Positions 18,538 to 27,813 are shown, counted from the stretch's first letter. The stretch is DNA of 64,000 bases from Flavobacteriales bacterium (GCA_947449575.1 CANFRV010000009.1:54088-118087); one strand, 5' to 3'. Notes: a model not told the origin generated them from the sequence alone. Made by a program: numbers and translations.

Positions 18538-19971
18538 TTGTTTAAAAATAATAAATCTCTTCTTTTATTAGGCGTACTTTACGTTTTGTTAACCTTGTAT
18601 TTCGTTTGGAATGATCAAGCCTATTTTTCACTTGCTTCCCTTGGAATTCTTGCTGTTTACTTCGCTATTTACTACACAGATAAAACATTTCTTGCCATTG
18701 CCTTTTTTACACCTTTGTCGATTAATATAGAAGAATACACACAAAGTTTTGGATTATACATTCCCACTGAGCCAATCTTGTTTGGAATGATGCTTCTATT
18801 ACTGATGATGAATAGTAAAAAACAGATTTTCCCCGCTGGCATATGGAAAAACCCAATCATTTGGACTGTTTGCTTTTATATTCTTTGGATTTTTATTACT
18901 TCAATAACTAGTTCTTCCCCTCTTATTTCCTTTAAGTTTTTACTTTCTCGCTTGTGGTTTATGGTGCCTTTATTGTTATATGGTCCCGTTGTTTTTAACA
19001 AGGAAAAAAATATTCGAATATTTCTCTGGCTATATATTATTGGGATGATGATTGCTATTTTGTATACATTAATCGTTCATGCATCGTATGGTTTTGGTGA
19101 ACAAGAAGGTCATTGGGTAATGTTTCCTTTTTTTAAAGATCATACGATTTATGGGGCTATGGTTGCCTTTACTGTTCCTATGGTTTTTGGAGTATACTTC
19201 TCAAAAAAACATTCTCCTCTTATTCAAGCGATATTGTTAAGCTTTATCGCTTTAAATATAGTTGGACTCTACTTTTCATATACACGCGCTGCATGGTTAA
19301 GTGTTTTTGCCGCTATCGGTGTGTGGGGATTAATTCATTTTAGAATTAAATTTACTCTGATTGCAGGAACTGTTGCCGTGGTTGGAACTCTACTGTATTT
19401 TTCTTGGGATTCTATTCAAATAAATCTGTCTCGAAATAAGTCCGAACACACCACAGAAGATTTTGGAAAAAAATTAGAAAGCGCCACCAATGTTACCACA
19501 GATGCTTCTAATTTAGAGCGATTAAATAGGTGGTCCTGTGCAATAAGTATGTTTCAAGATAGACCCATTTTTGGTTATGGACCAGGAACCTACGCAAATG
19601 AATATGCCCGTTTTCAAAGACCTGAGAACTTAACAATCATCTCGACAAATTTTGGTGATGGAGGAAATGCACACAGTGAATTTCTCGGACCTATGGCTGA
19701 AATGGGATTTTTGGGATTAATTGCAATGCTGCTAATAGTTTCTGCTATATTTTACAAAGGAATTCATCTCTACCTTCAATGGCCTGATCAGGAAAAAGAG
19801 ATGAAGACTTTGATTCTTGCCATGATATTATCATTAACAACCTATTTTGTGCATGCCTTTCTAAACAATTTCTTAGATACTGATAAAGCGGCTGTTCCTA
19901 TTTGGGGATTCTGCGCAGCTTTTATTGCCTTAGAGATGAAGTTGAAGAAAAAAGAGTTGTATCACCAATGA
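18538..19971 (+). CDS. O-antigen ligase/polymerase family membrane protein
   Basis: A 477-residue protein with about eleven hydrophobic segments and one large loop near residues 300-390 holding the Wzy_C-type core. That core contains SNLERLNRWSCAISMFQDRP, FGYGPGTY and GNAHSEFLGPMAEMGFLGL. This loop with its His is typical of WaaL ligases and Wzy polymerases that transfer undecaprenyl-linked glycans. Ligase and polymerase cannot be separated by sight. The start is a TTG at 18538: no ATG occurs before the first membrane helix, and the preceding gene ends 3 bp upstream. The C-terminus overlaps the convergent gene by 10 bp. Confidence 0.82.
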   Translation: MFKNNKSLLLLGVLYVLLTLYFVWNDQAYFSLASLGILAVYFAIYYTDKTFLAIAFFTPLSINIEEYTQSFGLYIPTEPILFGMMLLLLMMNSKKQIFPAGIWKNPIIWTVCFYILWIFITSITSSSPLISFKFLLSRLWFMVPLLLYGPVVFNKEKNIRIFLWLYIIGMMIAILYTLIVHASYGFGEQEGHWVMFPFFKDHTIYGAMVAFTVPMVFGVYFSKKHSPLIQAILLSFIALNIVGLYFSYTRAAWLSVFAAIGVWGLIHFRIKFTLIAGTVAVVGTLLYFSWDSIQINLSRNKSEHTTEDFGKKLESATNVTTDASNLERLNRWSCAISMFQDRPIFGYGPGTYANEYARFQRPENLTIISTNFGDGGNAHSEFLGPMAEMGFLGLIAMLLIVSAIFYKGIHLYLQWPDQEKEMKTLILAMILSLTTYFVHAFLNNFLDTDKAAVPIWGFCAAFIALEMKLKKKELYHQ

Positions 19972-20996
19972 ATTGCTAATTTCCCAATTGTTGTTCCACT
20001 TTCTAGCTCTTCATGTGCTTTCGCAATTTCAGATACTGGATAATTACCCCCAATTTGAGGAACTATTTCTCCCGCCTTATACAATTGAACAACTTGCTGC
20101 AGACAATGCGTCATAATTTGCGGTTTATTATCGGCGATTTTCAACATGTTTACGCCCAAAACACTTTTTGACCTCATCATTAATCCAATTGGAATGACCA
20201 TTCCCATTTTTCGAACAAAATTTAACGTCGATAAAATACCCCATTTTGTTCCCGACATTTCTGCTCCCCCAAAAAGTAGTAATCTTCCTCCTGAGCCCAA
20301 CAACTTGAAATCTTTTTTGAATGTTGCACCTGCGATTGGATTATAACTGATGTCCAAACGGGCTCCATTTAAATAGTGTTCCATTTGTTTTACATAATCA
20401 CTTTGTTTGTAATTAATTACAAAATCTGCCCCCAATGATTTTACTAAATCATGTTTCAATTCTGAACCTATTTTAGCATACACAACCGCACCCATTTTTT
20501 TTGCTAATTGTATTAAAATAGTTCCAACACCACCTGCAGCTGCATGAATTAAAACATGATCTCCAGCGCGTATTGGTGAAATAAAATTGGCCATATAGTA
20601 AGCCGTAACTGATTGTGTACATAAAGACAAAGCATCGCCAGCATTCATGTCTTCAATTTCGACAATAGCGGTTTCACTCGTAACCACGTGTCTAGCATAT
20701 CCGCCAAAGCGACAAAAACCAACGACTCTTTTTCCAAGCCAATCACTCGAAACTTTTGAACCCACTTTTGTGACTTTTCCAACAACTTCATAGCCAATCA
20801 CGCACGGGAAGGGTGGGGCTTCTCGGTATAATCCATTTCTAGCCATAACATCTGCATAATTCAGTCCAAAGGATTCGACTTCAATTAATACTTCATTATC
20901 ATTTGGCTCTACTAGTTGGATTTTTCTTATTTCAAAAGCCTTTTGAGCTTTCCCTTTCTGAATGAGAACTACTGCTTCAGTATTAATTTTTTCCAT
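19962..20996 (-). CDS. Medium-chain dehydrogenase/reductase, quinone-oxidoreductase-like
   Basis: About 344 residues of the zinc-free MDR superfamily. The GroES-like N domain includes FGLNYADVMARNGLYREAPP and PCVIGYEVVGKVTKVGSKVS. The NADPH site is IHAAAGGVGTILIQLAKKMG. No structural-zinc cysteine quartet is present, which points to quinone oxidoreductase or VAT-1-like proteins. The substrate is unknown. A TTG at 21008 is in frame, but the ATG at 20996 fits better. Either start lies inside the end of rsmI, so translation is probably coupled. Confidence 0.82.
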   Translation of the reverse strand: MEKINTEAVVLIQKGKAQKAFEIRKIQLVEPNDNEVLIEVESFGLNYADVMARNGLYREAPPFPCVIGYEVVGKVTKVGSKVSSDWLGKRVVGFCRFGGYARHVVTSETAIVEIEDMNAGDALSLCTQSVTAYYMANFISPIRAGDHVLIHAAAGGVGTILIQLAKKMGAVVYAKIGSELKHDLVKSLGADFVINYKQSDYVKQMEHYLNGARLDISYNPIAGATFKKDFKLLGSGGRLLLFGGAEMSGTKWGILSTLNFVRKMGMVIPIGLMMRSKSVLGVNMLKIADNKPQIMTHCLQQVVQLYKAGEIVPQIGGNYPVSEIAKAHEELESGTTIGKLAIHW

Positions 20997-21663
20997 TTTT
21001 TCCTTCAATAATGATCACGATTTCCCCTTTTGGCGGGTGCAGTTCATAGTATTCCTTCACTTCCTTACAAGTTCCTCTTTTATATTCTTCATAAATTTTT
21101 GTAAGTTCTCGAACCACACACACTTTTCTTTCAGAACCCATAAATTCTTCAATTTGCGCTAAACATTTCACCAAACGATGTGGTGATTCATATAAAACAA
21201 TGGTTCTGTCTTCTTTTTCGATTGCAATCAATTTCGTTTGTCTTCCTTTTTTATGCGGAAGAAACCCTTCAAAACAAAAACGATCGCACGGAAAACCACT
21301 AGCCACCAATGCAGGAACAAAAGCGGTTGGTCCAGGTAAACACTCTACATCAATTCCTTCAGCAACGCACTCTCTGGATAATAAAAATCCGGGATCTGAA
21401 ATGCCAGGAGTCCCAGCATCTGATACTAACACAGCTAAAGAACAACTTTTTATCTTATCTATAGTTGAACTTAATGCTTTATGCTCATTGTGTGAATGAA
21501 ATGGTAATACGTGCGCACTAATTTCAAAATGATTTAATAATTTTTTTGTGACACGCGTGTCCTCGGCAAAAATAATGTCCGCTTCTTTTAAAATCCTTAA
21601 AGATCTTAAAGTAATATCTTCTAAATTTCCAATCGGAGTAGGAACTAAACAAAGTTTCGCCAT
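20983..21663 (-). CDS. rsmI: 16S rRNA (cytidine-1402-2'-O)-methyltransferase
   Basis: A 226-residue SAM-dependent enzyme that methylates C1402 of 16S rRNA at the 2'-O in the decoding centre. The tetrapyrrole-methylase fold motifs are clear: LVPTPIGNLEDITLRSLRIL at the N-terminus, FAEDTRVTKKLLNHF, VSDAGTPGISDPG and LPGPTAFVPALVASGFP. It is slightly short because the C-terminal extension of the E. coli protein is missing, as is usual in Bacteroidota. Its 3' end overlaps the MDR gene by 14 bp. Confidence 0.94.
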   Translation of the reverse strand: MAKLCLVPTPIGNLEDITLRSLRILKEADIIFAEDTRVTKKLLNHFEISAHVLPFHSHNEHKALSSTIDKIKSCSLAVLVSDAGTPGISDPGFLLSRECVAEGIDVECLPGPTAFVPALVASGFPCDRFCFEGFLPHKKGRQTKLIAIEKEDRTIVLYESPHRLVKCLAQIEEFMGSERKVCVVRELTKIYEEYKRGTCKEVKEYYELHPPKGEIVIIIEGKNGKN

Positions 21664-21861
21664 AAAATTAATTTATCGAGTGACTAATGAACAAATCACT
21701 AATTGAAATCAACGTATCTTGATTTTATTCATTACACCTTTTTATTGCCTATAAATATAAGTAGAAATATAGTGCGAAGGCAAGATCAGAAGGAGGTATT
21801 ATTTAACTCTGTAGATTCGTCGTTCTAAAGCAATTAATTAAGGTGTTATTTTTTAATAAAA

Positions 21862-22287
21862 TTATAAATAAAACCCCACAATTAGTAAATACCGAAGAAA
21901 CTTTCCCAAAACAAGTAAAATAAGGACCTTTGTAAACGACACTCTAAAAAATCCTAAGCCAATCACTAAAGGATCTCCAATTAATGGTATCCAAGAAAGC
22001 AATGCTAACCAACTTCCATATTTTGCAATGTTCCTATTATATTTCTGCAGTTTCAATTCATTGATTCCCAATTTTTGTAACCATTTTGGGTTTCCCAATT
22101 TTCCAATACCATAGTTTGTAATTCCTCCTAAACTATTGCCGATAGTTGCGATGGTTAAACAGGTCATTGGGTCAAAATCCTTTGCTAGCATTGCTACTAA
22201 AAAGGCTTCAGACAAAATCGGTAAAATCGTTGCTGAAAGGAATGTCAATAAAAACAAACCTGTAAACCCGAGAGAAATTGTATCCAT
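21862..22287 (-). CDS. Small DedA/YqaA-like membrane protein
   Basis: A 141-residue membrane protein. The segments FLSATILPILSEAFLVAML and TIGNSLGGITNYGIGK, then WIPLIGDPLVIGLGFFRVSF, match the YqaA branch of the SNARE-associated/DedA superfamily. In this superfamily the G-x-x-x-G and proline-bearing re-entrant loops are thought to help move lipids. The ATG at 22287 is preferred to a TTG three codons earlier. A CAAAAATA box (TATTTTTG on its strand) lies about 30 bp upstream. Function is unproven. Confidence 0.75.
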   Translation of the reverse strand: MDTISLGFTGLFLLTFLSATILPILSEAFLVAMLAKDFDPMTCLTIATIGNSLGGITNYGIGKLGNPKWLQKLGINELKLQKYNRNIAKYGSWLALLSWIPLIGDPLVIGLGFFRVSFTKVLILLVLGKFLRYLLIVGFYL

Positions 22288-22450
22288 AAAAAACAAATCT
22301 CAGATAATCTAAGACGCTGCAAAAATAGGGATTCATAAATTAATTTATTCTTCTTTTTTCAATCGGATGCAAATAGCATGCAAATTATCCAAAAACAAAA
22401 AGCGATTACTTTAATTTGCAATCGCTTCTTAGAATTTTATGTATGTGTTT

Positions 22451-23200
22451 TTATTTCTTTTTCAAAGATTCTTTTACAAATAGTTCAATTGCTGCAGTCA
22501 TCGAAGGAGCATTTGGCATTGGAGCATGCACATCTAGGCGTAAATTATTTTTAATAACCGCATTTGCAGTTGTTGGTCCAAAAGCAGCAATAGCAGTATT
22601 ATTTTGCTTAAAATCCGGGAAATTTTTAAATAATGACTCGATTCCTCCGGGACTAAAAAAGACTAACATGTCATAAGAAACATCTTCTAAATCAGATAAA
22701 TCAGAAGCAACTGTTCTATATAAAGTAGCTTTTGTGAATGGAATATTATGTAATTCTAACGTTTCCGGAATTTTGTCACGCAATATATCTGTACAAGGCA
22801 ATAAAAATTTCTCTTTCTTATGCTTTTTCATTACATCCATCAATTCTTCAATTGTCTGTTTTCCAAAGAAAATTTTTCGTTTTCTATAACTAACATATTT
22901 TTGAAGATAGTACGCTATCGCTTCAGAAATACAAAAATATTTCATCGTATCAGGAACCGTAAATCTAATTTCTTCTGCCATTCTAAAAAAATGATCAATA
23001 GCAGCTTTTGATGTCAAAATAATAGCTGTATGCTCAGGAATATTTACACGTTGAGTTCTAAATTCTTGCGCGTTAATTCCTTCGACAAGTATAAAAGGTC
23101 TGAAATCAATTTTCAACTTATACTTCTCCGCTAAATCAAAATATGGTGATTTTTCACCTTCCGGTTTTGGTTGAGAAACCAAAATTGTTCTAATAGCCAA
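22451..23200 (-). CDS. hemD: Uroporphyrinogen-III synthase
   Basis: A 249-residue protein of the HemD fold, which closes hydroxymethylbilane into uroporphyrinogen III in haem synthesis. The N-terminal ILVSQPKPEGEKSPYFDLAE and the C-terminal MLVFFSPGGIESLFKNFPDF, IAAFGPTTANAV are typical of Bacteroidota HemD. These proteins diverge strongly from proteobacterial ones, so the call rests on these motifs and on linkage to DUF4271. The start codon is TTG at 23200: an in-frame stop lies two codons upstream and no ATG precedes the first strand. The DUF4271 gene ends 23 bp upstream on the same strand. Confidence 0.85.
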   Translation of the reverse strand: MAIRTILVSQPKPEGEKSPYFDLAEKYKLKIDFRPFILVEGINAQEFRTQRVNIPEHTAIILTSKAAIDHFFRMAEEIRFTVPDTMKYFCISEAIAYYLQKYVSYRKRKIFFGKQTIEELMDVMKKHKKEKFLLPCTDILRDKIPETLELHNIPFTKATLYRTVASDLSDLEDVSYDMLVFFSPGGIESLFKNFPDFKQNNTAIAAFGPTTANAVIKNNLRLDVHAPMPNAPSMTAAIELFVKESLKKK

Positions 23201-23223
23201 TGTCTAATAATTTAAATCAAAAA

Positions 23224-23943
23224 TCAAAAATAATCACTGAAATTTTTCGATGCATAGTAATAAACTATGACAAAGGGTAAAATTTCAAGAGTGCAAAAGT
23301 ACAAAATAATATAATACCATGATACTCCCTTTCTTAAAACTGAATAAAGACTTTTAAAAAATCTTATTAAAAAGCCCAAACAAAGAATAACACCAAAGGT
23401 TAGCAGAAAATAATGCGCATATCGGGGGTTAAGCACCCAAATTAGCGCTAAGAAAAAAAGTAAAAAACCTATTAATTCAATAATGACTGTTGTTTCTAAT
23501 AAAGGAGTGGTGACCATCTTCATTTCTTTTGTGATGGCGCCGATCAACCATAAGCTGATGATTTGAAAAGTAAAAACTGCTGCTGGAATTCCTGCGGAAA
23601 TTAAAATTGCTTGTCCAGTTGTTACATCGAATTTTGAATCAATACTTAAAAAAACACACGTCGAAACGATTAAAAAATAATTGATTATTAAAGCAACGGA
23701 TCCTGAAGATCCTATTTTTAGATCTTCCTTCAACACTTGCTCAAAATTCTTATTCGCAAAAATTAATTTAAATAATGAATTAAAAATGGATTGATTTTGA
23801 AATTTAGCAAAAGTGATGATGACAAAAGATAGCACAACTAGCGGAATTACTTGATGTGACAAATTATTTTGACGTAGCAGCAAATGTGTTGGAACTTCAA
23901 CAAATTCACCATTTCCAAATATTTGCTGTATAAATAATATCAC
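23224..23943 (-). CDS. DUF4271 membrane protein
   Basis: A 239-residue protein with about six to seven hydrophobic segments and no soluble domain. It matches the DUF4271 family that sits next to hemD in many Bacteroidota. The motif PLVVLSFVIITFAKF and the C-terminal ILYFCTLEILPFVIVYY are the usual first and last membrane segments. The function is unknown, and linkage to hemD suggests but does not prove a link to haem. The apparent start is GTG at 23943; no ATG lies in frame before the first membrane segment. Confidence 0.78.
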   Translation of the reverse strand: MILFIQQIFGNGEFVEVPTHLLLRQNNLSHQVIPLVVLSFVIITFAKFQNQSIFNSLFKLIFANKNFEQVLKEDLKIGSSGSVALIINYFLIVSTCVFLSIDSKFDVTTGQAILISAGIPAAVFTFQIISLWLIGAITKEMKMVTTPLLETTVIIELIGFLLFFLALIWVLNPRYAHYFLLTFGVILCLGFLIRFFKSLYSVLRKGVSWYYIILYFCTLEILPFVIVYYYASKNFSDYF

Positions 23944-24023
23944 AGGTAAGACTATTTCTTGCTTTTTTTCACAAAGTTAACAACCAAATTGAGGAATAAT
24001 TCTTTCAACACAAAAAAAAGAAT

Positions 24024-24031
24024 TATTTTTG
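24024..24031 (+). promoter_or_regulatory. Probable -7 box of gcdH
   Basis: TATTTTTG matches TAnnTTTG and lies 28 bp before the ATG at 24060. A TTTG partner at the usual distance is not evident. Confidence 0.35.
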
Positions 24032-24059
24032 TACTTTATCATACTTGAAACTAATAATT

Positions 24060-25277
24060 ATGGCAACAGATTTATACGTTCATCCCGATTACTACAATAT
24101 GGATGATTTGCTTACAGAAGAGCATAAAATGATTCGTGACGCTGCACGCGCATGGGTAAAAAAAGAAGTTTCTCCGATTATTGATGAGCATTATGAAAAA
24201 GCTACTTTCCCAATGCATATCCTTAGTGGTTTAGGCGAAATTGGAGCTTTCGGACCTTATATTCCAGAAGAATATGGTGGGCCAGGTTTAGATCAAATTT
24301 CATATGGTTTAATAATGCAAGAATTGGAACGTTGCGATTCAGGTTTAAGATCGACAGCTTCAGTTCAAAGTTCTTTAGTGATGTACCCTATTTGGAAATA
24401 TGGTTCTGAAGATCATAAAAATAAATACCTTCCAAAATTAGCAACTGGTGAAATGATGGGTTGTTTTGGTTTAACCGAACCAGATCATGGATCAAATCCT
24501 GGTGGAATGATTACCAATTTTAGAGATGCTGGCGATGGGGAAAATGTGATATTGAATGGTGCTAAAATGTGGATTTCAAATGCTCCATTTGCAGATATCG
24601 CTGTAGTTTGGGCGAAAGATGAAACAGGAAGAATATACGGAATTATTGTAGAGCGTGGAATGGAAGGTTTTTCAACTCCTGAAATGCATGGCAAATTATC
24701 TTTAAGAGCTTCTGCAACAGGAGAGTTGATTTTTGTGGATGTAAAAGTTCCGAAATCTAATATTTTACCAGGAAGAAGTGGTTTAGGTGCTCCATTGAGT
24801 TGCCTAGATTCTGCTCGTTTTGGTATTGCTTGGGGTGCTTTAGGTGCTGCCATGGATTGCTACGATCAATCTGTTCGTTATTGCAAAGAAAGAACTCAAT
24901 TTGGGGTTCCAATTGGCGCATTTCAACTACAACAAAAGAAATTAGCTGAAATGATTACAGAAATCACAAAGGCGCAATTATTGACACTTCGTTTAGGTCA
25001 ATTAAGAAATGAAGGAAAAGCAACTTCTGCTCAAATATCTATGGCAAAAAGAAATAACTGTGAAATTGCTTTAAATATCGCAAGAGAAGCTCGTCAAATT
25101 CATGGTGCAATGGGAATCACTAGTGAATTTTCAATGATGAGACACATGGCTAATCTAGAATCCGTTTTAACCTATGAAGGAACTCATGATGTTCATTTAT
25201 TAATCACAGGGATGGATGTAACAGGTATTCCGGCTTTTACAAGAGAAATGCCTGAAGAATATTTAGTAAAAAATTGA
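24060..25277 (+). CDS. gcdH: Glutaryl-CoA dehydrogenase
   Basis: A 405-residue acyl-CoA dehydrogenase. The catalytic Glu is in VLTYEGTHDVHLLITG. The Arg that binds the distal carboxylate of glutaryl-CoA is present in DSGLRSTASVQSSLVMYPI, which separates GCDH from ordinary acyl-CoA dehydrogenases. FAD-binding motifs CFGLTEPDHGSNPGGM and WISNAPFADIAVVW also match. It oxidises and decarboxylates glutaryl-CoA to crotonyl-CoA, the common end of lysine and tryptophan catabolism. The ATG at 24060 is favoured over the TTG at 24045. It stands alone and ends in a strong terminator. Confidence 0.93.
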   Translation: MATDLYVHPDYYNMDDLLTEEHKMIRDAARAWVKKEVSPIIDEHYEKATFPMHILSGLGEIGAFGPYIPEEYGGPGLDQISYGLIMQELERCDSGLRSTASVQSSLVMYPIWKYGSEDHKNKYLPKLATGEMMGCFGLTEPDHGSNPGGMITNFRDAGDGENVILNGAKMWISNAPFADIAVVWAKDETGRIYGIIVERGMEGFSTPEMHGKLSLRASATGELIFVDVKVPKSNILPGRSGLGAPLSCLDSARFGIAWGALGAAMDCYDQSVRYCKERTQFGVPIGAFQLQQKKLAEMITEITKAQLLTLRLGQLRNEGKATSAQISMAKRNNCEIALNIAREARQIHGAMGITSEFSMMRHMANLESVLTYEGTHDVHLLITGMDVTGIPAFTREMPEEYLVKN

Positions 25278-25300
25278 GAAAAAAATATATAAAATTGAAA

Positions 25301-25333
25301 AGCCATTTATCAACCGATAAATGGCTTTTTTTA
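25301..25333 (+). terminator. Terminator between gcdH and the convergent Lrp gene
   Basis: A perfect 11-bp stem AGCCATTTATC / GATAAATGGCT with a 4-nt AACC loop, followed by seven or more T residues. A short T tract also follows on the other strand, so it may serve the convergent gene too. Confidence 0.88.
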
Positions 25334-25343
25334 TTTAATCAAT

Positions 25344-25790
25344 TTAATCCTTCAACGTATTCATTACAAACGCTGTTTGAACATTGGCAATATTTGGAAT
25401 ATTGGCTAATGATTTCTTTAAGAAAATTTGATATTCGTCCATATCTGCAACTTCTATATACAAGGAGTAATCAAAATCTCCTGCAATATGATAGCAAGCT
25501 GAAACTTCGCTAAGGTGAATAATTGCATTTTCAAATCCTTCAATAATTTCTGAACTGTGAGATTTAAGTGAAACCTGACAAAAAACTTTTAACCCTTTTC
25601 CAATTTTTGATTTATCAATTACAGCAACATAGCGTTTAATAACTCCTTTTCTTTCCAATCTTCTGATTCTCTCAAATGTAGGTGTTATTGATAAGCCGAT
25701 TGAATTGGAAACTTCCTTATTTCCCATTTTCCCGTTTTTTGATAATAAGTCAATTATCTGTAAATCAGTTTCGTCTAATTGCAACTTCAT
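25344..25790 (-). CDS. Lrp/AsnC family transcriptional regulator
   Basis: A 148-residue regulator. The N-terminal winged HTH is LDETDLQIIDLLSKNGKMGN, then SIGLSITPTFERIRRLERKG. The C-terminal part is the RAM/AsnC ligand domain (EGFENAIIHLSEVSACYHIA, GDFDYSLYIEVADMDEYQIF). Such proteins sense amino acids and control amino-acid metabolism as octamers. Because it lies next to glutaryl-CoA dehydrogenase, control of lysine or tryptophan breakdown is a guess worth testing. It ends in the shared terminator with gcdH. Confidence 0.9.
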   Translation of the reverse strand: MKLQLDETDLQIIDLLSKNGKMGNKEVSNSIGLSITPTFERIRRLERKGVIKRYVAVIDKSKIGKGLKVFCQVSLKSHSSEIIEGFENAIIHLSEVSACYHIAGDFDYSLYIEVADMDEYQIFLKKSLANIPNIANVQTAFVMNTLKD

Positions 25791-25903
25791 AGGATGAATT
25801 TCTTAATTTAACTTAATTTTAAGCAAAATAAAGATTATTATTCTATTAATTTAATTTTTTAAGAATAATTTACTAAAATAGCTGATTTATAAAGAATTAA
25901 AAA

Positions 25904-25911
25904 TATCTTTG
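25904..25911 (+). promoter_or_regulatory. Possible orphan -7 box in the Lrp/recJ gap
   Basis: TATCTTTG matches TAnnTTTG, but no gene follows on this strand. A hairpin with a T run ends about 105 bp later. No TTTG partner was found. Confidence 0.25.
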
Positions 25912-25973
25912 TGAAAGAAAATTAATAAGCAATTATTCAATTACTTCATAATTATCTACTATAACTATGCGTC

Positions 25974-26019
25974 AAAAAAGGGTGTTACTTAGCTGTATAT
26001 GAGTAACACCCTTTTTTTT
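25974..26019 (-). terminator. Strong terminator downstream of recJ (symmetric)
   Basis: A 16-bp perfect stem AAAAAAGGGTGTTACT / AGTAACACCCTTTTTT with a 12-nt loop. It has T tracts on both strands and lies 42 bp past the recJ stop, so recJ termination is the simplest reading. Confidence 0.85.
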
Positions 26020-26060
26020 GACTTAATTCAGCTCAATTCTTTATTTTAGTGTTCAAAAAT

Positions 26061-27788
26061 CTAAAGCACAGCTCTTATATCCTTAATATTTAATTGCAGA
26101 GTTTCGCGATCTTTCCACACGTTGGTTTCTAAAGTATACAGCACGTCAAAAGGTATTCCTGATGCTACTAGTTCCATTTTATTTGCCATTTTAAATCCTA
26201 TTCCTTCTATAACAACATCGCAATTGGGCTGTGTCATTGATATTTTTAAATGTTCTTCTTTTAGTAATTTTACACTTGTACTAAAAACATTCCTCGACAT
26301 GAATACGGGTTTCATATTACCTGGTCCGTGCGGTTCTAATTGGTTTAATATTCGTTTCAAACGAGGAATTTTCATTCTATTTTCATCCATCGTGAATATT
26401 TCATCAAATGAAATCTCGATATCTACATTTTCTTCTGGTGTCAAATCTTCAGTTGCAATTGTTTCAGCAACTACTTTTTCGAATCGTTCTTGAAATTTCA
26501 CTAAATTATCTGGACGTAATGACATCCCTGCTGCGTGTTTATGTCCCCCGAATTGTTCTAAGAGGTCCTCGCATTTTATCAACGCTTCATGAATATCGAA
26601 GTCATTGACAGTTCTTGCAGAACCTGTAATTATTCCATTTGATTCTGTCAAGACAATCGTTGGACGAAAATGTTTTTCAATCAATCGGGAAGCAACTATT
26701 CCTACCACCCCTTTGTGCCAATCATTTTGAAATACAATCGTAGATTTTCTGTTTTTGTAAGATGGGTCTTTTTCAATTTGCTCTAAAGCCTCGAATGTAA
26801 TTTGTTGGTCAAGAATTCGTCGTTCTAAATTATCATTATTAATTTCATTAGCAATTTTGACTACTAAATCATATTCTTCCGAAATCATCAATTCAACAGA
26901 ATGTTTGCCTGAACGTAATCTTCCTGCGGCATTAATTCTCGGAGCGATAATAAAAACAACATCTGTAAGCGTCACTGGAAACTGCCGTTTTGCTATCGTC
27001 ACTAATTCACGAAAAGCCAATCGTGGTTTTGCATTTAGGCGCAACATACCATGGTAGCATAAAATTCTATTTTCACCCGTGATAGGCACAATATCAGCTC
27101 CAATGCTCACCGCTACTAAATCTAATGATTCGAATAATTTATCTTTGTTCCAGTTATTTTTTTCACATAGACCTTGCAGCAATTTAAAACCAACGCCGCA
27201 TCCCGACAGTTCTTTGTAGGGGTAAAGACAATCTTTTCTCTTCGGATCTAAGATAATTCCATCTGGTAATTCTTCGCCGGGATTATGGTGGTCACAAACA
27301 ATAAAATCGATTCCTTTCTCTTTTGCATAGGCAACCTTGTCATTCGATTTAATCCCACAATCCAGTGAGATAATTAATGTATATTTATTTTCGGAGGCAT
27401 AATCTATCCCTAGAAAACTAACTCCATACCCTTCTAAATAACGATCTGGAATGTAAAATTCAATATTTTCATATTCAGCAATTAGAAAAGAATACATAAG
27501 TGCAACCGCAGTTGTGCCATCTACATCGTAGTCCCCAAACAATAGTATTTTTTCATTATTCGAAATAGCTACGTTAATTCTATCAACTGCTCTATCCATG
27601 TCTTTCATAAGAAAAGGATCATGAATTCCTTGTATGTCGGGCCTAAAAAATGCTTGCGCTTCATCGAAGCTTGTGATATCTCTTTGAAGTAATAATTGCG
27701 AAACAATTCTATCTATTTTGAGCGTTGAACGAAATTCTTCTACAATTGAACTTTCATTAGGTGTTTTTACAAGCCATCTTTTTTGCAT
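26061..27788 (-). CDS. recJ: Single-stranded-DNA-specific exonuclease RecJ
   Basis: A 575-residue 5'-3' ssDNA exonuclease for recombination and repair. The DHH phosphoesterase motifs are all visible: LLFGDYDVDGTTAVALMY, ISLDCGIKSNDK, FIVCDHHNPGEELP and IVPITGENR. The DHHA1 part has NDWHKGVVGIVASRLIEK and FGGHKHAAGMSL. An OB domain closes the protein. Length is normal. The unknown exported gene starts divergently only 25 bp away, so promoter elements of each must lie in or near the other's coding sequence. Confidence 0.95.
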   Translation of the reverse strand: MQKRWLVKTPNESSIVEEFRSTLKIDRIVSQLLLQRDITSFDEAQAFFRPDIQGIHDPFLMKDMDRAVDRINVAISNNEKILLFGDYDVDGTTAVALMYSFLIAEYENIEFYIPDRYLEGYGVSFLGIDYASENKYTLIISLDCGIKSNDKVAYAKEKGIDFIVCDHHNPGEELPDGIILDPKRKDCLYPYKELSGCGVGFKLLQGLCEKNNWNKDKLFESLDLVAVSIGADIVPITGENRILCYHGMLRLNAKPRLAFRELVTIAKRQFPVTLTDVVFIIAPRINAAGRLRSGKHSVELMISEEYDLVVKIANEINNDNLERRILDQQITFEALEQIEKDPSYKNRKSTIVFQNDWHKGVVGIVASRLIEKHFRPTIVLTESNGIITGSARTVNDFDIHEALIKCEDLLEQFGGHKHAAGMSLRPDNLVKFQERFEKVVAETIATEDLTPEENVDIEISFDEIFTMDENRMKIPRLKRILNQLEPHGPGNMKPVFMSRNVFSTSVKLLKEEHLKISMTQPNCDVVIEGIGFKMANKMELVASGIPFDVLYTLETNVWKDRETLQLNIKDIRAVL

Positions 27789-27813
27789 CTTTACATAAAT
27801 TTTACTTGAAGAT

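Noticed and set aside
25966..26001. Eleven-codon ORF in the recJ terminator
   Set aside because: It lies within a strong hairpin and has no ribosome-binding or conservation evidence.
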